A stretch of DNA of 64,000 bases, taken from the NCBI GenBank assembly GCA_037042185.1, contig JAXQJY010000033.1, forward strand, positions 2,046,001 through 2,110,000. Direction: 5' to 3'. The position numbers and the translations under genes were made by a program. The stretch comes from Sordariomycetes sp. S80-01Y (lineage: Eukaryota; Ascomycota; Sordariomycetes). The notes under the pieces are model-generated. The model was not told the DNA's origin. It did not search any database and saw nothing but the letters and a program-made list of their open reading frames with translations. Below, in pieces: positions 10,774-20,900 of the stretch; positions within the stretch are counted from its first letter, which is position 1; each line of letters starts with the position of its first letter.

Positions 10774-11333
10774 ATGTCTTCCGCTGTCGGCAGCTTACGA
10801 GGCGAAACGCCACAACAAGTACGGTCACTGGTAGGTCTACTCCCTGTCTACGTTTCCGCGCTTGCAGAAACGTTGCGACCCGAGCTTTCGGCAGCATCGC
10901 CACTACGAACCTTCGCTAATTTCTCGGCAACAGTACCGCCAGTTGTTACGGCAGGGCACCCAGTTCACGGCCTACAACTTCCGCGAGTACGCGAAACGTC
11001 GAACACGAGATGCCTTCCGGGAGAACAAGAACGTAGAGGACGAGAGGAGGGTGCAGGAGCTCGTGCAGCACGGATTGAAGGAGCTACAGATCATGAAGGT
11101 GAGATTATGCCCCATCGGAATCGCCAGTGGGAGATCGCAGAGTGCTGACATCCATGGACAGAGACAAACGGTGATCGGACAGTTCTATCAGCTTGATCGT
11201 TTGGTTGTTGAGGGAGGCTTGTCTGGCAAGGAAACGGGGAAGCAATCTCAGATTGTGAGGCAAACGGAGAGGGGGTAAGTCATAAAATAGGGATCGCCAT
11301 AGTACATGCTAACAATCATACAGTTATGACTGA
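10774..11333 (+). CDS. ISD11: LYR-motif protein Isd11 (LYRM4), mitochondrial Fe-S cluster biogenesis
   Basis: Four exons: 10774-10830, 10934-11098, 11162-11274 and 11324-11333, total 114 residues (yeast Isd11 is 94). Isd11 binds and stabilises the cysteine desulfurase Nfs1 with acyl carrier protein in the mitochondrial matrix. The diagnostic Leu-Tyr-Arg tripeptide is at residues 19-21 and is itself split by intron 1, between the Leu and Tyr codons. It is followed by the LYR-family Phe/Arg pattern ([19 protein letters not shown]) and the conserved [10 protein letters not shown]-terminal block. The last exon codes only for the final Gly (completed), Tyr, Asp and stop; intron 3 has a clear GCTAAC branch point 16 nt before its CAG. 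The initiator context is AAAATGTCT. Very confident of family; the exact N-terminus depends on exon 1. Confidence 0.92.
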
Positions 11334-11947
11334 GGCAACCAGCTCTGGGCTAATACAATGTCGAGGATGAGGGCCCCTGTATATTAAAAGTTACGACGGA
11401 AGGATAACGCTGTACAACATGCAATACCTCACTCGAGACATGATCTTTTCAACAACAGCACTGCACCACCGTGGACCGTGAAGATGTCGTCAGTTAAGCG
11501 AGGCTATTTGGTGACGGGGATAGAGTAGGTGTGTCGGCTAGAAGTTATCATGGAGGCAAGCTTTAGTGTCTACAATGTGAAGGCTTTCAGTCCAAGTTCT
11601 AGCTGTATCTAAGCTCCGACCATGACCTCTTTTTTTAAATCCGACGTCGAAGAATCTGCCTAGAGACAGCGGGCTCTAGGTACTCTTTCTCGACGGCAAG
11701 AAAGCATCGCAACAGTGTCGCGCTGAAATGGGTTTTCAACCATTGCTTACGTAAGTTGCCTAGAATGGAGGTCGCATCGTCGCGACTTGGAGTCGCGATG
11801 TGCAACGTCCTTTCCGGCCTGCCAATCCCCGGACACCCAACTCTTTCGTCCCTTGCCTCGCTACCTTACACAGGTATTTTGTCTTTCACTAGCGAAAAAT
11901 CCCTTACGCGATCATAACACTTTTTTTTCCAACTCGGGAAGGGGGTC
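11334..11947. other. Intergenic interval between ISD11 and the acidic orphan
   Basis: About 610 bp. It contains a small hairpin-forming inverted repeat (CGCGACT-TGG-AGTCGCG near 11781-11797). No protein or RNA gene recognised. Confidence 0.5.
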
Positions 11948-14353
11948 ATGGCTCCTGGCGTACGTGGATCCGGGCGCGAAACGTGAGGCTACCGTCACTA
12001 ACTGTGATCAGACCAGGCGCGCCGCCAACCGTGGTGGCTACGCCGAACACGATGATTTCGAAGGTAAGAGCCTTGCTATGTGCTTCTCAGTCATGCGCTG
12101 ACTATTAGAAGGACTTCCCGTCCGTCAATGGCGGCAAGAATGGACTACGATAGCACCACCGGAGAAGCAAGAACAGCACGATCGCAACGACATTTGGGCG
12201 CACGAACTCATCCACGGAATGCCAAAAGACTCAAACCTACTCCCAACGCACACGCAAGAGCTTCTTCGCGCGGCGCGATCTGGACGTCTATACGACATCC
12301 CCGCGCCGCCCGAGGACGAAGAAGTCGATTCCGAAACTGTTCTTCCCGACAAGGCAGAAAAGAAGAATGAGAGCGATGATGCTGCGAAGAAGTTTTCAAT
12401 TAAGACGTGGAAGCAGATTCCCAGGAACGTAGAAGCGCCGACAACTTCATACCTCGCCTCGCGCAGGAAAGGGACAGTCACGATCGCAAGTAAAACCGTT
12501 CCGGACCGCCTCGGAGGGCCTACTGTTACACGAGCTACGGTGAAGCGCTTGGATGCCGCAGGCAACTCCTACACTGAAGAAATTACCTTGGCTGAGGGGC
12601 AGCGGGTTGACGGCGAAATTATCTCGACGCGGGTCGAGAGCGTGGCAGCAATCAACGGCAGTGCTGGCGCCAACGTGACCCCTGTCGTGCGTGCGAGACC
12701 GAAACCACCGAAGAGGAAGCCTAAGGGGGGTCCTGGTCGTGGGAAGAAGAAGGTCAAGATGGCTGCACCTGGGGCCGAGCAGCCTGTCGGAGCGGCGCCT
12801 GCTGATGGTGCTGAGCCGAAGCCCGAGGGCGAGAACGTGAGTTTCCCTTGACATCCCAAAGCGATTATTCTAACATCGAGAAGGGCATTCAGAAAGAAGG
12901 CGAAGCGCATCAAGACAGCGAGATGGCCGACGGCGACGATCACGATAACGACGATGAAGAAGAAGATGAAAGCGACGAGGGCGAAGACGAGGACAAGGGC
13001 GACAAACAGGAGGCTGCCGATAGCCAACCACAGGATGCAGCAGTGCCTAGCGAATCACGCGACAAGGAGATGACCGACGTTGCGGCCGTGGACACATCGG
13101 TCCTCGACAATGCCGATATTGAAATGAAAGACGGCGAAGCAACGCCCGATAGCAAACCATTGCCACCTAACCCTCTCACACTCGCTCCTCCTGCTGCCAG
13201 CTTGGCGTCGGGTTCACCAAAGGTGGAAGGCAGTCCGCTCAAAAACGTGCTTATATCGTCGCCGACAAAGGAGAATGCTCCCATCCTGACGGAACCTCCT
13301 TTGGACGCGATGCCGCCAATCCCGAAGGCCCCTGTCGACGAGTCTGTTGTCGCCGAGCCACCGTCGACTATCGTGGGTGACGAACCAGAGAAGGCGGTGG
13401 ATAGGGATGTCCCTCCACCGCTGGGAGAGTCAGTGTCGACAGATGAGGCTCTGCTGCCGCCGCCGCCGGAGCAAGTCGGGAATATCGCGTCTCCAAAGCA
13501 GTCTCCCAAAGCCTCTCCAAAGCCAGAATCTTTCCAAGATCAACAGTCCCAAGACAATGGTCAAGCGAAGGAAGAAGCACAAGCAGGGGAGGAGCTCGTC
13601 CCTCAAAAGCCGGTTCTGCCACACCTTGCCGAGTCCAATCTAACAGAGGACACGATCAGACCGGATGATTCTGCATCAGCAGGCCGGCCTGCAACAGCTT
13701 CTGGACCGTCTTCAGAGGTAGCAGTCTCTGTCGCTGAGCCTACCACAGAGCCTACCACCGAAGCTACGGCAGAAACTATCGCGGAGCCTACCGCAGAGCC
13801 TACCATAGAGCCTGCTGCAGAGCCTACAACAGAGCCTACAACAGAGCCTACAACAGAGCCTACAACAGAGCCTACAACAGAGCCCACTGCAGAGCCTACA
13901 ACAGGGCCCACTGCAGACCCTGTCTTGGAGCCCGCCACAGAGGTCATTGCAGAAACTGCTACAGAACCTACAAAAGAGCAAGCAGTGGGGGTCGCCTTGG
14001 AGCGAGCGCCATCGAGTGAAGTCGTGGCGGAGGTTATTCGCGGTGAGACCTCCGCTGAGCCATCTACCGCCGAGGATGTAAAGATTGAATCCCCCGTGAC
14101 GAAGGAGCCCAAAGAAGATTCAGCTATGGAGCCCAGCACAACTATCGTTGCGGAAACTCACGCTGAGAGTGGAGCGCCAACGACTGGGCCGCGCTCGGCC
14201 CAAGGCGATGGGCCTGATCTTCTTGGTGGTTTGATGGGAGAGCTTGACAAGGATGCCTCAGCCGGTGCTCCCGAGGGCCAGGGAGCAACTGAAGGGCAGA
14301 CCGAGCTGTCAAAAGACAATGAGGCTGTAGATGCCGACCAGAAAACGACTTGA
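11948..14353 (+). CDS. Acidic, repeat-bearing fungal protein of unknown function (probably nuclear)
   Basis: Four exons: 11948-11959 (Met-Ala-Pro-Gly only), 12012-12063, 12109-12836 and 12893-14353, total 750 residues. All introns (52, 45 and 56 nt) have GT..AG ends, and introns 1 and 3 have CTAAC branch points. The folded, conserved-looking part is N-terminal: [55 protein letters not shown], then [22 protein letters not shown] and [24 protein letters not shown] basic AT-hook-like [19 protein letters not shown] follows. The C-terminal two thirds are disordered: an acidic stretch ([24 protein letters not shown] region, about residues 275-300), Pro/Glu-rich sequence and an EPTT repeat. Basic plus acidic tracts suggest a nuclear, chromatin-linked role, but I do not recognise the family. 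Confidence 0.8.
13736..13980 (+). repeat. Coding minisatellite, 12-bp unit (Glu-Pro-Thr-Thr)
   Basis: Imperfect copies of the 12-mer GAGCCTACAACA run through the coding region; five copies at 13820-13879 are perfect tandem repeats and one further perfect copy is at 13892-13903. It encodes EPTT with variants [12 protein letters not shown] and GPTA. The unit keeps the reading frame, so copy number can change without frameshift. Confidence 0.95.
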
Positions 14354-14877
14354 ACTCATCAGGAACCTGTTGTAACTCACAGGGGACTCTGGGAGGCCTC
14401 GGGTGTACGTGGTAATTTTGCTGCGTTTTGGAAATTTGACTTTAGATATCTGGTGTCTAGGATTGGAAAGGCGCTTGGTCATTTGGGTGAAAGAGGTTTT
14501 CGTAGTTGTCGGTCAGCTTGCTGTAAGATTGGATGTTGTCAAGGGTGTGTAGGCCACGCGCATCAGCGACGTCCTGCTACCATAGTTGCGGTGCGACGGA
14601 ATCCTGGTCCTGTCTTCTAAACCGCAATCCACTGCCCACATTACAGGCGTATGTCGGTCCAATTATTTCAGTTTCAGTACCAATCAGCAAGCTGTTATTT
14701 AAGGCTCGTTCCTGGTTCTCGAGAAACGGTCCCGGTTTAGTCGTGGTCGAAGATAAGGTACCTTATCCAGGGACTGGATGACTAAGCGGCTGGGGGGCCA
14801 GCCCGACTCGACACCTAGAGCTCCCCAAAGCTGTCTACATGCAATAGCCAAGTCGTCGCAACGCAAGAATCTCGACG
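14354..14877. other. Intergenic interval upstream of EMC1
   Basis: About 520 bp between same-strand genes. GATAAGGTACCTTATC at 14752-14767 is a 16-bp perfect palindrome about 110 bp before the EMC1 start. No gene seen. Confidence 0.5.
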
Positions 14878-17836
14878 ATGCGGCACCTCTTCAACACCCT
14901 TCTCCTTCTGGGACTCTCTTCACTAGGAGCGGCAGTATTCAAGGACGAAGTCGGCGACATCGATTTCCACCACGCCCTCCTCGGCGTCCCTCAACCCGAC
15001 ACAACCTTCTTCCACCGGCCGCGCAAAGAGGATAAGGCGAGCTTGCTATATACATTCGGCGATGTCGGCGTTTTTGGTGCTGTGAACCCTAGCAACGGCG
15101 CTGTTGTCTGGAGGCATCAAATCAATGCAACTGCGACGGACGGTGTTGGGCACCTGAGGGCGCCCGAGGGCGAGGACTGGGTGGCTGCGGCTTATGGCTC
15201 GACAGTGCACTCGTGGAATGCGCTGACGGGTCGTAATGTGTGGCACTCGGAGTTTGAGGGTGAAGTCAAGGATTTGGAGATCTTGGAGGTCACCGAGACT
15301 GGGCGTAAAGACGTCGTCGTGCTGTTCGATGAGGGCGATGTTACAGTGCTCAGGAGGCTGCATGGAACACTAGGAACCGTGGTTTGGGAGTTCCGCGAAC
15401 ACAACAAGGATCTACCCCTTCAGGTCTCAACGAACATCGAGAACGTGTACGTTATCAGCTTGCACGGATCTTTGTTGAGCTACAGCTTGAAAATCACCTC
15501 CCTCGACGTTGCAACAGGCGCGAGAGTCAATGATTGGACCGTCGGAACCAAGGACGTCAACAGCCCGGGCGATGTCATGTTTGTTGGCGCCAACTCGGCT
15601 GCCCCGATCCTTGCCTGGGCCGACACTGCTCTCACCAAGCTCAACGTACACGTCCTCGGCGCGAAAGGAAGCCAGCAAATCCCTCTAGCCTCAAACACGC
15701 TCTCCGTTAGCGTTCACGCTCCTCATGCAACGCAATCACAACCTCATTTCTTGGTTCACACAAGGAGTGCGTCGGGCAACAGGGCAGAGGTGTACCACAC
15801 GAATCTCAAGAGTGGCCAGGTCACCAAGGCCTATGAGCTGCCGCACTTGAAGGCGGAGAGCGCATTCTCCGTGAGTTCCGAGGGTGCTAACGTCTACTTT
15901 ACTCGCGTGACGGAGGACGACGTCCACATCATCTCTTCAGACTCGCCAGCTGTCCTCCAGCGATGGCTTCTGAAGAGAGAGGACACCATTCGCCCTATTC
16001 ACGCGGTGTCGGATGTCATTAAAAAGCCAGGCGGTGAGGACTTCGCCGTACGCTCGGCCACCGTGACGAATGACGAGGACTGGGTCCTCGTCCGGAACGG
16101 TGAGAAGGACTGGATCCGTCCCGAGGGCATGTCCGGCGCTGTTGGGGCTGTTTGGGCCGATATTCCCGAGTCCGAGAACTTGGCGAAGGTTTTGGAACAA
16201 GAAGCCCACACGAACCCGGTCTCTGCCTACACTCATCGTGTCACTCGTCACATCAGCGACTTGAAGTACTTGCCTGGATGGCTTCAGTCCATCCCCAGCC
16301 GTTTGACCACCAGTATTTTCGGCGGAGGCTCAGCGCCTAAGTCCTCTGGGCTTGAGCGTGACGCTTTCGGTTTCAACAAGCTGATTATTCTCGCGACGCG
16401 CCGTGGGCGCTTCTACGGTATCAACACCGGCAATGGCGGCGAGGTCATCTGGTCTCACAAGAGATTTCCCCAAGCTGCTGGACAATCCTTCAACGTAAAG
16501 GGAATGATCTTCAAGGACGGCGATCGCCCAACTGTCGAGATCAAGGGCTCGAAGGGCGAGCACGCCATAATCGATGTCTCTACCGGAGGAGGACTCATCA
16601 CCAAGGGTTCGGATGAGGTTTCTGTCGGAAGCACCGCCGTGATCGAAGGCCCTAACGGAGCTGAGCTACTCTCTCTTCGTCCTGGTGGCAAGCCTGAGCA
16701 GGTGCTCACCCCCGACCAAGCGCCCAAGGATACGCTTGTCATTCGCGGCGCCAACAGCGTAAAGGGTGTCAAATTCGTCGTTGACGGAGATGCCGTCGCC
16801 CAACAGGATATTTGGCAGCTGCAGATACTGCCTGGTCAACGCATACTGGATATCGCTACGCGCCCTTCGCATGATCCGGTCGCTTCCATTGGCCGCGTTC
16901 TCGGCGACCGTCGCGTCAACTACAAGTACCTCAACGCCAACACCATAGTCGTGGCTATCTACGAGGACGAGACTTCTACTCTCTCTGTCCAGACGGTCGA
17001 CACAATCTCAGGAGAGATCCTGGCCACTCAACGCTACGTTGGCGTTGATGGTAGCAAGACTGTCTCGTGTGCTATGGCCGAGAATTGGCACACTTGCACA
17101 TTTTTTGGACAGTACCGCCTCAACGACGGCACCAACCGCCTTGTGAAGGGATACCAGGTGGTTTCGACGGATCTCTACGAATCCGAGTCGCCCAACGACC
17201 GCGGACCACTGGCAGATGCCGCCAATTTCTCGGCTCTGGACCCCGTCGACACCCCCCGCGGTCCTCCTCTTCCCTGGGTCGTCACTCAAAGCTGGGTTGT
17301 TGCCCAGCCACTGAGCAAGCTCGCCGTCACCCAGACCCGCCAAGGCATCGCTAATCGTCAGATCCTGGCCTACATGCCTGAGTCCCACGGCGTCGTGGGC
17401 CTCCCACGCCAGGCTGTCGACCCGCGTCGGCCCGTTGGTCGCGACCCGACTGCTGCCGAGATGGAGGCCGAGGGTCTTCAGAAGTACTTTGCCGGCCTCG
17501 AAATCGACGCTCGCTCAATCGTGTCACATGAGCGGGACGTCCTGGGCGTCGAGGGCATCGTGGCCACCCCCGCTGTTGTGGAGAGCACCAGCTTGATTGT
17601 CACTTACGGTGTTGATGTTTTCAGCACCAGAGTGGCCCCCAGTGGAGTCTTTGACATCCTTGGACAGGGTTTCAACAAGTCAACACTGATATTGACTGTT
17701 GTTGCACTCTTTGGTGGCGTCATGTTCTTGTCTCCGATGGTAAGTCAAGGCTTCTGATTCGCATCGCTGTCACAGTGCTAACTATCATCAGGTTCGGAGG
17801 AAGCAGATTAACAGGAGATGGGAGGCGCCCAATTGA
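14878..17836 (+). CDS. EMC1: ER membrane protein complex subunit 1 (Emc1)
   Basis: Two exons, 14878-17739 and 17792-17836, giving 968 residues. Emc1 is the large luminal scaffold of the EMC insertase, which inserts tail-anchored and some multipass proteins into the ER membrane. The N-terminus is a signal peptide (HLFNTLLLLGLSSLGAA) followed by the family start VFKDEVGDIDFHH. PQQ-like beta-propeller repeats follow (TFGDVGVFGAVNPSNGAVVWRH, TVHSWNALTGRNVWHSEF, and RRGRFYGINTGNGGEVIWSH near residue 510). The C-terminal DUF1620-type domain is recognised at YMPESHGVVGLPRQAVDPRRP. One transmembrane segment (LILTVVALFGGVMFLSPM) is followed by the short cytosolic tail RRKQINRRWEAPN, which comes from the 45-nt second exon after a 52-nt intron with a GCTAAC branch point. 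Confidence 0.93.
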
Positions 17837-17998
17837 TTGAGGGGCCAACAATAGGTTTTGATCTCGAGCGGAATCAATAAAAGCGATGTTCACTAGTTAC
17901 CTCTTGCGCCATTCCTTGTGCATTGAATGTCTGATTTTGAATGTGTGATTTCTCTTGTATTTCGTTTATGTCCTCGATAGCGGCCAGGCTGCTCTCCG

Positions 17999-20900
17999 CT
18001 ATGCAAACCAGGCCTCCCCGGTAGGGTCAGTATAAGGAAGGTTGTCTTTTGCCCACTTTCTCATATCGTATGCCTGCTCCCTCACATACGCATCAAGAGA
18101 CTGCTCCCACTGCTTCACTGCCTTTCGACACTCGCTGCCAGCCTTTCCTTGCCATACCTTCACCTGCTTTGTCGTCTTCATCAAGGACGCAGCTAACTGC
18201 ACACGAAGCAGGGCAATCATATCCGGGTCTGGTCCCAAGATACCATCGCAGAGCAGATTAGCAACCTCTAGCTTGGCCTGGCCTACCGCCTGCATGTCAA
18301 CCTGTTGACGAAGCTCCTGCATCCTCGCCTCGTACGGCACGTTGTCCTTCACAACAGTTGACATCAGCTCCTTCGCTCGAGCTGTGAAGTCGCGCAGCTG
18401 CGTTTCCGAGGGTGAGCTCGAAAGACAGAGGAGCCAGATCCGAAGCAGTATCACATCTGGCAGTCTGTGAGGTTGTCGATCTGGGTTTCGCTGCCATTCG
18501 CGTCCGCCCAAGGCCTCAACCTCATGGACAATGCGATACAAGACCTTTCCAGGACCTCTGGATATATCGACAATCCCCAAATCACTGCCTCGATGGGGCT
18601 TGAGCTTCTTCACCAGGCTGTACAGCGCTTCGACTTCACCCTTCGCGATGCAAAGATCGGCCATTTCTGAGACAAACTTTTGCAATGCGGCACATGATGT
18701 TGACTCTATGTTAGGAGACTCCGAGTCATCGAGCCCTGAGCATTGATTGAGTGTTTTGCAGGCCCAGTTGCCGCCGGAGAGTTGCCAGTTCGCACGAGGA
18801 AGGCCCACGTCTTTGCTGTCCCAGATCCTCAGCCAATGCAATCCTTCGTTTGAGCCACGCAGCTCAGCGTTGCCCTTGACATGCTCGGTCAAGTCGCTGA
18901 GCCACTGGGGAGGGTCCAGAAGGTGGAAGACGTATCTCTTCATTGATTCGAGGATTTCAGGTGGATAGGATGGCTCGCGCGTATGCGAGAGATGCTTTGC
19001 CCTGTGGAAAACTTGAAGCAGATGAACTAGCCCTTGGGGCCACGCGGGTATGGAAGGTAGCTCATAAGCTTCATCCGGCAGAGTAGGGAGAGAAGCACCA
19101 TGTCGCCGTATGAACAGTCTCATCCATCGCACATTGCTCTTCCCAGAGATAACCAAGGCATTTCGCGCGAGAGAAAAGTCGATCGCGCCGTTCAGGGGGT
19201 CGTCCTCAAGGAGAAGGTGCAGGATGGAACGCTCTTCGTTGACCTCAGGCAAGGCTCCTCCATTTTCAGCAGACTCCCAGTCAGCTTCGGTCTCTGGACT
19301 CCTCTCATTCAGAGACCCGGCCACTCCCACTGCCCACTTCTCAAGGAACCCATTGACAAAGTCCCGGGATTGCTGGTCGATTGGAGACTCACGCAAGCTT
19401 CGGAGAACAGCAGTTCGAACGTCGATGTGCGAGGCCTGTTTGAATAGGTTGGCGAGTATTTCTAGTGATTGCTGCGTGTTGATAGCGCGCCCTTCTCGTG
19501 GGAGCTGGGCAAACATTTTGACTGTTGTGATCTTGACAGAAGGGCCAGGGAGGACGTCTGGCGCTGAGGCGTTTCTCTCGTCCTCATCTTTTATCGACGC
19601 CTTGCTCAATCTCGACGCGATTTGCTCGGCCAGCCTTGCGAAGAGTCTGGCCGCATCGTCAGCCCTCAACTTTTTCATGAGCCTGACTCCCAGAAGATCG
19701 CGGAAGTATGAGCTCGCATCGTGGTGCTCCATGATGAACTCCTCGATCAGAGGGATGGAGAGGCTCGGGTTATCACTTTCGATAATAAGCTTGACTATTG
19801 CCACAAACTTGTCGTATCGTCGCTTCTCGACCTCTTTGATGGTTTCGGTCTTCGTCAAAACCGAACGGGCAAGCTGGGCTAGGAGCTCTGGTGGTACGTG
19901 GCCTCTTAAACCACGCAGAGCTCTGATAGCTTCCAGCCCGTGCTCGGATTCCCTCTCGAGAAAGTCCTGTTCCAGGTAGAGAGCTGGAAATCGAGGGTAT
20001 TTGGAACTTGGGAAGGGACATCTCGGCAGAATTGATCCTTGACCCTCGACACTGTCTACTGTAAGAACAGCGGCAGCAATGAGGGGTTCGATGAACTCAG
20101 TTGCCACATCTTTGCCCAGTGTATTGGAACGTACCTTGCTCCAGGCTGGGTTACCCAAGCACGAGCCCCAGAAACTCGGGACCCGGACGATTTCCGTCCA
20201 TGGTTCGCCCATTTCTGCCAGGGGCTCCTCTCCTGGCCGAAGCGTACAGTCCAACGCAGTCAACGGACCCAAGTGACGGGGCGGAGACTCGACGGACACA
20301 TTGCACGTGGGATCTGGATCCCACTCAGAAAGGGTGCTCGGATCTTCTGAGACAGGTACAGGCGCTGGATACCGCGGGGAGTTTTGCAAGTTGACGGCAA
20401 CGTGCGGGTGGTCTTCCGCAGCTTTAAAGGCCCGTACATGCCAGAAGACCTCGGCCTCTTCAGGGGTCATTCTACCACCAGTCAGGGGTCCTAGAGCGTA
20501 GCTCCAAGCCTTGAGGATCCGGCTCTGCTGCTCCTTCTTGTCCTTCACAGCGCGAACCCACAATCTCAAGGCGGTCGAATATGAGTCGATGAAATTACCA
20601 ATTGCCTGGCGCGCTGCCCTACTTGTAGGAGCAGGTTCAAGCGCAACGGCCGGGTCAGCAAACACAACGGCTTCAGCCCTCTTGACGACAAAGGGAACGA
20701 CAAGTTCGTCCTGCATTTCGGGGGAAATGAGATGCTGAATCGGAAGTCCTCTCGGCCATTGTGACGGTAGTGTTGTGACCTCGGGGCGCTCTCGAGACCT
20801 CCTCTGCCTCCAGAGCCTGTCGCGTCCGGCCGCATATGCTTCCCAGAATCTCAACTCAGCGGAAGTCGGCGGTTCCTGTGCGTACCCTATTTGGTCGCTG

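Noticed and set aside
13603-14139. Minus-strand frames with VGSV or CCRL repeats
   Set aside because: These are translations of the EPTT minisatellite on the wrong strand.
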